A stretch of 64,000 nt of DNA from Selaginella tamariscina (Eukaryota > Streptophyta > Lycopodiopsida > Selaginellales > Selaginellaceae), in assembly GCA_003024785.1 (NCBI GenBank), contig PUQB01000289.1, positions 145,480 through 209,479 of the forward strand, written 5' to 3'. Within the stretch, counting starts at the first letter, position 1; each line of letters opens with the position of its first letter. A program made the position numbers and the translations under genes. The notes below the pieces were generated by a model. The model searched no databases, was not told the origin of the DNA, and was given only the letters and a program-made list of their open reading frames with translations. Positions 13,447-23,927 of this stretch are shown in pieces.

Positions 13447-13527
13447 CTGAGTAACGGAATATCCGTTATGGATAATCCGTTACTCAGATACCACGTTATA
13501 GGCATGATAGGATATTCCGTTACTCAG
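13447..13527. mobile_element. 81-bp miniature inverted-repeat element
   Basis: The 18-bp arms CTGAGTAACGGAATATCC (13,447-13,464) and GGATATTCCGTTACTCAG (13,510-13,527) are exact reverse complements. A third half-site, GATAATCCGTTACTCAGAT, lies inside. It is more GC-rich than the surrounding DNA. It is either a very short MITE or a hairpin-forming structured RNA locus; nothing distinguishes the two here. Confidence 0.6.
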
Positions 13528-13576
13528 ATCTACTTTTTTGTGTTGTATGTATCTTGGAACTGTGATGGAATTTCAT

Positions 13577-13750
13577 ACTGGAAGTGGTAAGAACCCCAAG
13601 AGGGGGGCACCAATGCCTTGCCATAGCCATGGCAAGCATTGGTGTCTATGTCCTAGTGATGATACTGGAAGTGGTAAGAACCCCAAGAGGGTGGCACCAA
13701 TGCCTTGCCATAGCCATGGCAAGCATTGGTGTCTATGCCCTACTGGTGCA
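13577..13750. repeat. 87-bp tandem duplication containing an internal hairpin
   Basis: Two units start at 13,577 and 13,664, each with AAGTGGTAAGAACCCCAAGA followed by CAATGCCTTGCCAT and ATGGCAAGCATTG. The latter two form a near-perfect stem with a 4-nt loop. The unit is a multiple of three, and long frames stay open through it on both strands, but the products resemble no family I know. The GC content is far above the flanks, suggesting a captured gene fragment or structured element. Confidence 0.75.
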
Positions 13751-13943
13751 AGTACTATTGCCACGGGGATACTCAACAAGCCACAGTGCGGATGCACAAG
13801 AACTTGGTACCGGTGGACTAGACCATCTGGAGCATAGAACAGGTATGGTATACATATCTTCTCAAGTTTTATTATGTGTGGAATACAAGTTTTATTAAAG
13901 CATGTCATGCTTGGTGTTCACACCTTCATTTGATAATTTATCT

Positions 13944-14137
13944 AATTATTGTATTTTGTATATATGCCTTGTTGTATTATCAAATGCTTATATCTCTGGT
14001 TTTCATGCAGCTTTACAACACATGATCTGTTATTAGTATGAATTATTGTATTTTGCATATATGCCTTGTCTTTCTGAAATATTGTTATTTTGTGTGTATT
14101 ATATCTCTGGTTTTCATGTAGCTCTACACACATGATG
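13944..14137. repeat. 97-bp direct tandem duplication
   Basis: The unit begins AATTATTGTATTTTG.ATATATGCCTTG and ends ATATCTCTGGTTTTCATG.AGCT; it occurs at 13,944 and again at 14,041 with small changes. It lies between the GC-rich 87-bp tandem and another GC-richer patch (14,140-14,280) with a short hydrophobic frame. No function recognised. Confidence 0.7.
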
Positions 14138-14389
14138 TATAACGATGCTGGGAGTGGGTAGAGCTCCCTTTTCATCGTTGTCTTCGCGTCCTGTTGGTTA
14201 GTTATGGTATTCGGGTTATCCTGAGATCCTGCTCTGGTATGCACCGTGAACGATACTGGGGAAATCCGGGCTGGTACAGTAAAATATTCATAGAGAGAGA
14301 GGTACAGTGTGTTAATATATATTATATATAATAATATATATATATATATATAAGTATATATATATATATTATAATACAGATTCGTAAGC

Positions 14390-15252
14390 CGAGAGTTTTG
14401 TAAGGGGAATATTCATAGAATGTGCCGGATATTGAATTTGGGTATATGTATTTAGCTTAAATGGGTGAGTTTAGTAGTAGGGTTTTGTTGTGTGTGTGTG
14501 TGTGCGTGCTGGGAGCGAGATGGAGCATGTGGGGAGTGCGATTAGGTATGGGACGTGTGCGTGGTGTGTGTTTTGCCCTTTTCTAATTCATTAAGCACCA
14601 TGCAGTTCACCCCAGGAGCAGCCATTGCTTCCCGACCTTGCTGCAGATGCTAATCAGGAGGAGCCATTGCTTCCCGACCGTGCACAGTCTGCATTTGAGG
14701 TAACATTCTGTATTTGTTATACATTGTGCTAAAACACTTCTATTTCATCTATTGGGTTTTGCTTCATTTAAAAGTATAAACTTTATTTATAAAATAAATT
14801 TCCTGATCATGTGGGTATTTATAAATACGTGCTTGTGTGTCAATCCATATGTATATAGAGACGTTTATATTTACATGTTTGATACGTGCACCTATACAAC
14901 ATTTGCATATCTGTACTTACTAAAATCGTGTGTATATGTAGATTGTGTTCGTCTATTTATCGTGTATATGTATCTGTCCTAACACCGTATATTTAGAGAG
15001 AATAACTAGTGTATAGATAAATAAATAGAACGTATTAATACATACAGCTATTTACATGTACGCTTTAGAATAATCTAGTTGGAGTAACTGTCATTGTTAT
15101 CTACGTTGTGCCAAAATTCATTTTTTATCCCTTTTTTTTATGTTAAAACTCCTTATTATTTGACATGTAAAACTTATGTTCCGGTACAACATATATTTCC
15201 TATTGTCGTCTCTATATGTCTCTATATACATATATAACGTCTCTCTTTTTAG
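14390..15252 (+). other. Leader/upstream region of the SWEET-like gene, shared with its relics
   Basis: This block corresponds to 4,885-5,230 and 9,245-9,640: GAATATTCATAGAATGTGCC, GGGTTTTGTTGTGTGTGTG, GGAGCGAGATGGAGCATGTG and ATTTAAAAGTATAAACTTTA. It also contains an internal short duplication, GAGCCATTGCTTCCCGACC, at about 14,616 and 14,659. Upstream exon(s) for the transporter's N-terminus may lie here but no clear start codon could be assigned. Confidence 0.5.
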
Positions 15253-16209
15253 ACTTGGTGCCGGGGAAGATGGAGTTGGTTCGGTACTACATGGATTGGT
15301 AATCATGGGTGCCATTTCTCAACGAGACTCAGTTGGGGAGTTGGATCAAGACCTGGGGAGTCGTACCTCTTGCAGCCGTGTGGTCGATCTTCTTATTCAT
15401 ATCTCCTTTGTAAGTATACACGCTGTATATATATACATACTATAATAAACACAACACACATATAGTTCTTACATGTTGCATATTAAACAGCATTTTGAAG
15501 AATGAGCCGAACCTCACTGTTTTTGTGGCCTTGTTCCTTACTCTTTGGAACTGTGTTGTATGGTTTGTCATTTGCATGGTGAAGCCGAAGCTAGATAAAC
15601 AAACTGGTATCATGGTAGTTGTCAACATCTTTGGCTTCTTATGTGAGGCTACTCATTTATACCGTCTTGCCTACTGGGAATGGGATGCCATAGTCATTGG
15701 GTTCCTGGTGGTCTTTCCCTCTGTTGTTTGGGCCGTCACCTTGTGGTGTCGTTCTACCACGCCTTCAGTTTTGTTCGAGGGTTTATCCAAATTGGGTATC
15801 GCCACTACGGCCTTTGCTGGTGTAGGTCCACTTCTCGCTGCAGCAAGTGTACACATATATAACGTGTGTCTTTGCTTTCTTACACACACACATGTTTGAT
15901 ATAATCATTTACTTATTTCCAGTCAAAGATTCCTTTGCACTTCAATCTGTGGCTCGCACTCTTCAGCATGGGCAACGCTGCTCTGTGGACCTTGCATGGA
16001 TTTTTTTTCCATTCAGGGGCTATTGCGGTAAGTAACTTGCTATATCCATAAGTGTGTGTATAGTAACTGTATTTTCTATTTCTGGTTGCCATCTCCACTT
16101 ATATCCATAAAAGTGTGTGTATATAGTAACTGTTATCTTCTTTTAGGCTGCTAATGCCATTTCCTGCGGCTGTTCTTGCATCACATTTATATGGGCGCTT
16201 TTCGTTTGA
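15253..16209 (+). CDS. SWEET/MtN3-like sugar transporter (partial 5')
   Basis: Four exons with GT/AG borders: 15,253-15,409, 15,491-15,848, 15,923-16,027 and 16,147-16,209 (stop TGA). Exons 2-4 join in frame without correction. The product is a string of hydrophobic helices: a TM1-like segment (GVVPLAAVWSIFLFISP), then ILKNEP and a helix after it, VVVNIFGFLCEATHLYRLAY, two more helices ending GVGPLLAAASV, then GNAALWTLHGFF and AIAAANAIS. Position and content match the two triple-helix bundles of SWEET uniporters, including the substrate-pocket Asn in TM3 (VNIFG) and TM7 (ANAIS, where VPNG is usual). Predicted length is near 225 residues, slightly short for the family. The first exon may be incomplete, because upstream in-frame sequence is ambiguous. 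Function would be facilitated sugar movement across a membrane. It is a divergent member, so the call rests on pattern rather than identity. Confidence 0.55.
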
Positions 16210-16479
16210 TTCCTCCGAGGTCCTCAGATGCCGCCCCTTTCTCACTCTCTTAACTGGTACCACACTCTCTTAACTTAACTACAGACATATATTAAAGTTA
16301 ATCTTTGCAGGTGAACACGTCCTACTTTCTTTTTTTATACTTAAGTGTGTTGGTTTTACTTTGTACTTGTGTGTTATTTTGAATTACGTGATTTTATATT
16401 GTTTTAAGAATTTTATTATAAACTTAATCAGAGTATAAACTATAATTGTGCTATTTCTTAATTACGGATAGCATATACA
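16210..16479 (+). other. 3' flank shared by SWEET-like and membrane-protein genes
   Basis: The words GTCCTACTTTCTTTT, CTTAAGTGTGTTGGTTTTAC and ACGTGATTTTATATTGTTTTAA also occur downstream of the genes ending near 39,990 and 55,520 and in relic 3. In this place and at 39.66-39.98, 52.52-52.79 and 55.52-55.82 kb it is followed by the same NUP205 exon. It is therefore the internal joint of the duplicated unit. Confidence 0.6.
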
Positions 16480-17266
16480 GCCATGTTCTCGCTTGTAATA
16501 TCTCTTATTTCCGATGCCCTCGGAGTAGGACATGAAATGGGTTTTGTTTTAAGCATTTCGTGGCGAGTTCCATAATCAGGTAATACACGCACACACAAAA
16601 CCCATCTCAGGTTATGAAGGGTTTTACGGACGTTGCAAGGCTTGCTTGGCAAGCTCGAAGCCGGACTGTGTCAATGCACGCTTGTGAGCAAGACGTGTTC
16701 AAGTTTCTACTTGATTGGATTTTACAAAACTGCAGCCTTGGAGGTATATATACATATTTGCGTTTGTAGTAGACATGGACACATGCATATAAAGATATTA
16801 CATGAACGTTGATTATTCAAACACGTGTAATATATATGTAGGAGACACACGCATACACAAACACAAACACAGAGTTGCAGTTAACAAACAGAGGGAGTAA
16901 GGACCGACTTATCAGTACACACGAACACACACACACACTGGAGAGAGAGAGATAGTCATTTTCTGGGATTTAAAATGCAGGCATGTCATGATAGCGATAC
17001 AAATCCAATCCATGGAAGAAGCTCAAACCAGCAGACATCCTTGGCCTCAAGATTGGCAAGGGGGGTGTATATATGTGTCTCTCTGTGTATATGTGTCCAC
17101 ACACACAATGTACATTTATGTATTATCGTTTTGCTAACTGAGTTTTTCTTGAAGGACGGCCTGAATCTAAATCACTCTTCCACTGTGTACAGTTCATCAG
17201 CTCAGGACATCCGTCTCTTAATCTTTTCCAATCCGAGGTTTGACAATATTGTATGTAAATAACTGT

Positions 17267-17301
17267 GTGTGTGTGTGTGTGTGTGTATCTCTCTCTCTCT
17301 G

Positions 17302-17365
<64 letters not shown>
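17267..17365. repeat. GT/CT/TA/GA compound microsatellite in a NUP205 intron
   Basis: Consecutive runs of GT, CT, TA and GA directly follow the exon ending near 17,238. Homologous introns in the other copies carry related but differently sized runs (19,083-19,103; 51,716-51,772; 56,545-56,647), so it evolves rapidly by repeat slippage. Confidence 0.9.
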
Positions 17366-18383
17366 TTATTCATGATCTTCTTGTCACCCATCTTAAGTGT
17401 GTCGTGTGTTTGTGTGTGTCTATTTATATATACATACGAAAATAATCTTCAATGATCTACATAGTCTAATTTCATTCATCTCATAGTCTAATTTCATTCA
17501 TCTTAAGGAGTTAAAGGAGTCAGCAGTGATTGCTGAATCTTATCCATCAGATGAGCCAATGGAAAATGACATTAGAACACCACGTCAGAGTTTACAATTC
17601 CTTTACTCAAGCTTTATTTCAGAAATATACTAGGTATTATACACAAATTATGTGTTTGAACGTTATTATAAATACAGTATTATACTTGTATAGCATGTAT
17701 AATATGCTATATGCATGTATACTAGTATTTACACACAGACACACACACGCACACACGTATTGAAAACGAGTATAGACTTAAAACAGAGCTTCAAGTTTTA
17801 ACAGAGGTGTTTTTATGTACATTATATATATATATATATATATATATTACTAAGATTGGTAGTATATAATATATACTAACACTAATGTTAAGAGTACATA
17901 GATTGTATAAAAACTATACGATAAAATGTATTTTAGTCACATATTACATCATTTGTATTAAGTGTTTAATCAGTATTTAACTAATTAATTTCTTAAGTTT
18001 TAGAAGCTGGTTCCCGCATATTGAACCTTTGTTCAAGCTTCTTCCGATTGCCAAACAGTGCCTGTCAAATTATTTTTTCCTCTATAGTGGTTTCCTCCAT
18101 CCTACGGCCAGAATCATCTGAAGGTTTACGTCGCAGTACAATATCATGTATATATTTGAATATATACGTATATATATGTATTATATGATCGTGTATAGAC
18201 ACTATATGTATTAAATATATATCTGGTGGTCGCAGGATTCTTGTGTGTGTGTAACTAGATTTGCACAGTAACTTAGGTAATGCATGTAAGTACTCTTTGC
18301 AATGGGTATCCTCATGCAAAGCTATTGATGTGCAACTTACGGTAATTTAATAAAAATGAGTGCGTGTGTAAACGTATATGTAC

Positions 18384-18388
<5 letters not shown>

Positions 18389-18466
<78 letters not shown>
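18389..18466. repeat. (AT)39 microsatellite
   Basis: About 78 bases of uninterrupted AT lie between two NUP205 late-exon pieces at the junction of fragments A and B. Such runs form cruciforms and are breakage-prone, which fits the rearrangement seen here. Confidence 0.9.
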
Positions 18467-18468
<2 letters not shown>

Positions 18469-18553
18469 CTGATTTGTTTATTAAACAGAAAGAAGGATCA
18501 ATCTGCTAAACTAGGGAGGACTTCCCTCACAACATGACAGGCACCATCATTTT

Positions 18554-21500
18554 ACAAACTGTAGCCTTGGAGGTATATATACATAGTTGCGTTTGTAGTA
18601 GACATGGACACATGCATATAAAGATATTATAAACGTTGATAATTCAAACACGTGTGATATATATGTAGGAGACACACACGCATACACAAACACAAACACA
18701 GTTGCAGTTAACAAACAGAGGGGGTAAGGACCGACACACACGAACACACGCACACACACTGGAGAGAGAGATGGTCATTTTCTGGGATTTAAAATGCAGG
18801 CATGTCATGATAGCGATATAAATCCAATCCATGGAAGAAGCTCAAACCAGCAGACATCCTTGGCCTCAAGATTGGCAAGGTGGGTGTAATGTGTGTCTCT
18901 CTGTGCATATGTGTCCACACACACAATGTACATGTTTATGTATTATCGTTTTGCTAACTGAGTTTTTCTTGAAGGACGCCGAATCTAAATCACCCTTCCA
19001 CTGTGTACAGTTCATCGGCTTAGGAGATCCGTCTCTTAATCTTTTCCGATCTGAGGTTTGACAATATTGCATGTAAATAACTGTGAGAGAGAGAGAGAGA
19101 GAGTTATTCATGATCTTCTTGTCACACCCTGTTGGAAGAGAAGGTGTATGTTCTTAAGTGTATCGTGTGTTTGTGTGTGTCTATATATCTAGACATACGA
19201 ATTGTATGTGTATAACTTATCCATGTTTTGACTGAGCTTTGTTCAATGTACTAGTAGTCTAAGTAAACTTCAATGATCTTCATACTTACTTTCATTCATC
19301 TTAAGGAGTTAAAGGAGTCAGCAGCGATCACTGAATCTTATCCATCAGATAAGCCAATGGAAAATGACATTAGAACACCACGTCAGTGTTTACAATCGCA
19401 GGCTGATCCTTTTATCTCTTTGCTCGAGCTTATGTCAGAAATATACCAGGTATTATACACAAATGATGTGTTTAAACGTTATTTAAGTACAGTATTATAC
19501 TTGTATAGCATGTATATTAGTATTTACACACAGAACTTCATAAGGTTCCTAATATTCCTTTGCTTCTGACAAACACTAGATCAGATGGGCTTCAAAAGAT
19601 GAAGGTGTGTGTGTGTGTGTGTACATCGACACACGGATCTGCATACATGTATGTTCGGTGAACTAAATAATAAATTCACTACTACGCTTTAAGCCTATAG
19701 GTCCTATAATATAGTATTTATAATATATGATATAAATATATGGTTTATTATTTGCAGGTTCTAGAGCTGCTTGATATGCTTCAGTTTCCATTAGCAGAGA
19801 CTCAACAGACTTCCCGCCTTCTTTAGAGGTGTACAAGGATGAGCTTAAGGTGTGGTGTGTACACATTTGTGTGCAGAGACCAAACTTATATATGTAATAT
19901 AAATATGATATATATACAGCTTTCGTTTTGCATATATCATGCTTAAGGGGGTGTGCCTGTGTTTGTACGTGCGTTATATATATATAATACATGACTATTT
20001 GTGTATATTATGCATACCATGTATTTATATCCATTTATATGCATCAGAGACACATGTAGTGCTGACATTTGTATATAGAAATATGCAGAACAATTTGTAA
20101 CTGTATCCGTATGTATGCATGTAATGTATGTATTGTGTGTGTGTAACATGTTGTATAAGTATGTATCTGCAGACACACGTGTTCTATTATTGTTAACTTC
20201 ATCTATATAGTACATACACGTACTATGTGTATATTTTTTAACCATCAGGGACATACAAGACTTGTCAACATAGTGATAATCTATTTCAGGTTGAGGAAAT
20301 TCTAAACAATCCAGCGACCGTCGATCTACTCTTTCAGAACGTGGGGATAGAAGCTTTGGATGGTATGTTTGATTATCTAGTTTTTATAGTTAAAGTATAT
20401 ATTTACATTTATGCATAAAGAACAGTATATGTTGTTCGTCTATGCCAATAGACATTCTTATGAGGATTGGTTTCCTCTATATATGTGAATATATTATATT
20501 TAATGTATATAAAGTGGTAGTCTATAAAAGATTGCTAGATAATATCCGAGTTTATGTATATCCCTGGTACTCATGAGTCATGAGTTATATATGTTGCAGC
20601 GGTTTTATCTATGTATATGTATTATGTAATGTCATATATGTTGTGGTTTATTTGTTTCTAACTCAATTCTTATAGGCAATTCGCTGCAGTGTTGAGCTAC
20701 TTCCATTATAGCCAAGGAATGTTAAACTCGGACCTCTCTGTATCTGCTTACCTTTCAAAGGCCGAGCAAGACACAGAAATTGAAAGGGTGCGGTTTATTT
20801 ATTTATTTATTTAATGTGTGTGTGTGTGTGTGTGTGTGTTTTCTCGATATGTACAGTATCTAATGTAAAATACCACAAATGATGCATTTATGTTATACAT
20901 AGTGTATTTATGTTACTATACATGTACGTTAATAATACAATAGCGTATGCATGGTATAATCATGTACATTAGATCGTATTCTGTTTTCAAGCAAGATTCT
21001 TCGGCTCTTCTCGATTTGGTACGTGTGTGTGTGTTGTGTGAGGGAGGGAGGGTATGCTGGTATATACTTGCGAGTGAACGGGTATAATACTCATATTGAG
21101 ACACAAGCATGCAATCTCAATTTAACTTTACATCTACCTATATTCAATTATGAAGGTTATTAAGCAAGTGATTATTACTAAAACTATAGTTGACTTCTTT
21201 TACAGGTAGTTCAGAATGCAGTTCATGGTAGTGAAGTCGGAAAGGCAATTGCGTTTTACGTATTGGAGGCATTACTGGCTTTGGACCATAATCAGCTTTT
21301 CTTCGGCCAGTTACAAAGCAGAGGTTGTTACTACACGGTTGTTTTAAGGATATAAGTACAAACTCTTACCAGGTCTGTATATTCCTAACACACAGACATA
21401 TTTGTTTATAACATATCGTGTGTGTGTGTGAGGAGAGAAGACACCGATTGTATTATGTACTTTGTAACATTAAATACGACGAGAGAAGAAGTATTGTATA

Positions 21501-22475
21501 TATATATATATATATATTAACAAATAGATTGCCAATTCCACCAGCTGATATTACTAAGACTCTGATACTCTGACTGACTCCTCTCTTTCTCTCTCTCATT
21601 CCATATAATAATGTATTAACCTTACTAATTGCAGGCATTAGTATTACCATCACGGGATGTTATACACACATGAGGCTGAGTTAGCGTTGCTTCTATGAAT
21701 ATGCTTTCAGAACAACAAGTGAGGAGGGCAAGCACTCTTTATAATGGCTGTAATTGAACACTTACCCTCATGCAAAGCTATTGATGTGGCCAACTTACGG
21801 TATCTAATAAAAAGGAGTGCGTGTGTAAACGTATATGTGTCTAAAGACATGCATGCTAATATATATACACATTTTCTAGTTTGTGTTTAACCAGGAGGAT
21901 GCGTGTGACGTATATGTGTGTGTCTAGAGACATGCATACTAAACATATTAATGTTTCTAGTTTGTGTGTTAACCAGGAGGATGCAAAGAAGGATCAATCT
22001 GCTAAAACTTCCCTCACAACATGACAGGCACCTTCAGATTGTTACACCCGTTTTACGCTTGGTTTTGTGTTTGATAACACTGATAGATGCAACAAAGGTA
22101 CAGATATAAATATTAATAAGGTTATTGTTTAACCTATACATATATTTATATACTTTATAATTATTGTTTTAAATATAGTATTGCATGGCTTATAATGTAT
22201 ATTCAAAAATACTGCTATAGTCATACATGTACAAATAATGTAATTCTTCCTACTTTACCAGTACGCACTCGCACTGTAGTTAAATCATAATATAGTACAC
22301 AAGTTAATACTTTCCCAAACTATAACAGGATAAAGATGGATATATATCAACTGGATTTAGAGGATGGAAATTTTGGAATTGTTAAACTTCAACACGGTTT
22401 TACTGACCATGTTCTGAGAGACGATGGTACAAAAGGCCATCTTGGTGAAGTCACAGCAATTCTATTAAAGGTATT
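18554..22475 (+). pseudogene. NUP205: NUP205 fragment B, the most complete copy
   Basis: Eleven exon-like pieces: 18,554-18,572 (tail of FKFLL exon), 18,800-18,879, 18,975-19,056, 19,303-19,448 (KELKESAAITESYPSDK, ADPFISLLELMSEIYQ), 19,758-19,850 (VLELLDMLQFP), 20,290-20,361 (VEEILNNPATVDLLFQNVG), 20,677-20,787 (FAAVLSYFHYSQGMLNSD), 21,206-21,325 (VGKAIAFYVLEALLALDHNQ then LFFGQLQSRG), 21,635-21,825 (YTHEAELALL), 21,976-22,100 (IVTPVLRLVLCLITLIDATK) and 22,330-22,470. These match the order of the Nup205/Nup192 scaffold family, including the LL.ALYTYE-type segment and the later ILLPALQLC-type helix known from animal Nup205. The protein would be an inner-ring component of the nuclear pore. The N-terminal third is absent and several frames are broken (for example a stop in the 21,635 exon), so this is probably a pseudogene, though indel errors could exaggerate the damage. 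Confidence 0.72.
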
Positions 22476-23330
22476 ATTATATAGAATAGTATTTTACATT
22501 GTATGTATATATGTTTGTGTGTTTGGAATATAGAGAAAACATAGACAAAGGCGAGAAGAGATACACATAGAACGCAGAGATGAAAATACATATAAACGCC
22601 ACATGGGCACATGTCCATATACAAATAGTAGACAGGTCATGGTACTGCTATATCTTCTCAACTATTTTCTTGCATGCGAATCTGTATGGCATTTACACAC
22701 ACACACACACATGTCTCTCTCTCTATATAGAGAGAGGGAGAGAGCGAGAGAGAGAGAGAGAGACATACACACACAGATATAAATTATATATATATATAGA
22801 TAGATAGATAGAGAGAGAGAGAGAGACACACACACACACACACACAATTATTTACATACAATATTGTCAGACGGACTAAGATCAACTGTGTATATATAAT
22901 GAGCAGTCAGTCACTAATACATCTTGGTAATCTATTGTTATAAATATATAAATACTTGTATAGATTGTGAACCTATAAAATTGTTACTACCTAGACAACT
23001 GCATATATCAAATAGATAAATTTATACATTTGTACGCTCTACATACACTTTGCTTATAGATGTATGTAATGTATGTTCTTTCGAAGTATTATGAGCATTG
23101 TAATGACAAGCAAGATCTCTGGTCCATTATTGGAGGAAGCTATACAGCTCTGTTCATCATTAATGCTATAATTTCCATATATATTATATTGTATATAATG
23201 CACTCTATGAATATATAGCCAGACATTATACTTAATTATAATTGCTATGCATCTACATGGTTATAAAGTAGTTACCTCAGAAGTGTCATATATGAATTAT
23301 AAGATATATAAATGTACATAAAAACACCTT
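22476..23330. other. Mosaic repeat junction between two NUP205 copies
   Basis: This stretch holds a fragment of the LINE-associated repeat (22,620-22,690: GACAGGTCATGG, TCTTCTCAAC, TTTTCTTGCATG), a GA/CA/TA microsatellite cluster (22,700-22,848) and a scrap of reversed NUP205 intron (ACAATATTGTCAGACGG near 22,860). A possible orphan exon at 23,060-23,150 reads YYEHCNDKQDLWSIIGG; I do not recognise it. Confidence 0.45.
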
Positions 23331-23658
23331 TTTTAAAACATGAAGCTCTGTTTTAAGTTTACACTCGTTTTCAATACGTGTGTGTGTGTGTCTGTCTGTG
23401 TGCGTACATGCATATAGCTATTATACATGCTATACAAGTATAATACTGTACTTGTAACACATAATTTGTGTATAATACCTGCTATATTTCTGAAGATTGT
23501 GAACTCTGACGTGGTGATTTTCCATTGGCTCATCAAGATTCAGTGATTACTGCTGACTCCTTTAATTACTTAAGATGAATGAAATTAGATCATTGAAGTT
23601 TAATTAGACTAGTAGTACATTGAACAAATCTATTATAAACAAGTCAGTCAAAACATGG
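23331..23658 (-). pseudogene. NUP205: NUP205 fragment C, 3' part, cut off by the MULE
   Basis: On the minus strand this holds the KELKESA..ITES exon (about 23,480-23,570) and its flanking introns. The 5' part of the same copy resumes at 39,213-39,660 beyond the 15.5-kb insertion. The intron sequence up to 23,658 is colinear with 51,540-51,585 (minus copy) and with the reverse complement of 19,205-19,260 (plus copy), which lack the insertion. Confidence 0.7.
23650..23658. repeat. 9-bp target-site duplication (left), AAAACATGG
   Basis: AAAACATGG sits just outside the left end of the large insertion and recurs exactly at 39,204-39,212. Uninterrupted paralogous copies have the site once (CCATGTTTTGA near 19,223-19,233 on the other strand; CATAACATGGATAAG near 51,575). 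Nine base pairs is the hallmark of Mutator-like elements. Confidence 0.9.
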
Positions 23659-23780
23659 GAGTCCCCACAAAAAGAGGGCTTCCGGGCTTGGACCCAAAAT
23701 ATTCTAAAGAATCTACAGAATATTCTTAGAATATTCCTAAAATTTTTAGAATTTAGATTTTGGCTCAGTCGGCAATTAAC
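23659..23780. repeat. MULE left terminal region
   Basis: Begins GAGTCCCCACAAAAAGAGGG followed by CTTCCGGGCTTGGACCC. Three GAATATTC/AATATTC words follow, then AGTCGGCAATT at about 23,768. The pairing with the right end is imperfect but preserves word order. AGTCGGC also occurs in the internal minisatellite and at the right end, making it a candidate transposase-binding site. Confidence 0.7.
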
Positions 23781-23927
23781 AAAAAAAAATATTTAAATCA
23801 TAGCCATGTTTATACTGTATTATTAAAGTTTTATTTCAACACCAAAGAGTACAATTCAACACTTGTCACTTCTTCTTACGATTGAGCAATGCTGCAATTC
23901 GTGAACCACCAGTCCTACTTGACGTCG

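Larger units (their letters stand above)
16480..18540 (+). pseudogene. NUP205: NUP205 fragment A (nuclear pore scaffold), 5'-truncated and contracted
   Basis: Exon-like blocks at about 16,480-16,579 (AMFSLVISLISDA), 16,611-16,743 (GFTDVARLAW, then DVFKFLLDWILQNCSLG), 16,981-17,060 (KPADILGLKIGK), 17,157-17,238 (FHCVQFISSGHPSLNLF) and 17,502-17,632 (KELKESAVIAESYPSDEPM) follow the order of plant NUP205, an alpha-helical inner-ring nucleoporin. The sequence then skips to 18,080-18,150 (VVSSILRPESSEGLRR) and to pieces of two late exons (18,290-18,340, 18,488-18,535) before restarting at fragment B. There is no promoter or first exons: upstream is directly the SWEET 3' flank. In-frame stops and skipped exons make it a pseudogene. 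Confidence 0.7.

Noticed and set aside
13447-13750. Possible CRISPR-like array because of short repeats with spacers
   Set aside because: Only two to three irregular units, plant nuclear context, no cas genes; it fits an inverted-repeat element plus a tandem duplication.
16480-22475. One continuous NUP205 gene across fragments A and B
   Set aside because: Exon order restarts near 18,554 after late-exon pieces, so it is a tandem rearrangement of two partial copies.
22662-22847. Small open frames made of V-C or S-L runs
   Set aside because: Direct translations of GT/CT/GA microsatellites; no coding evidence.
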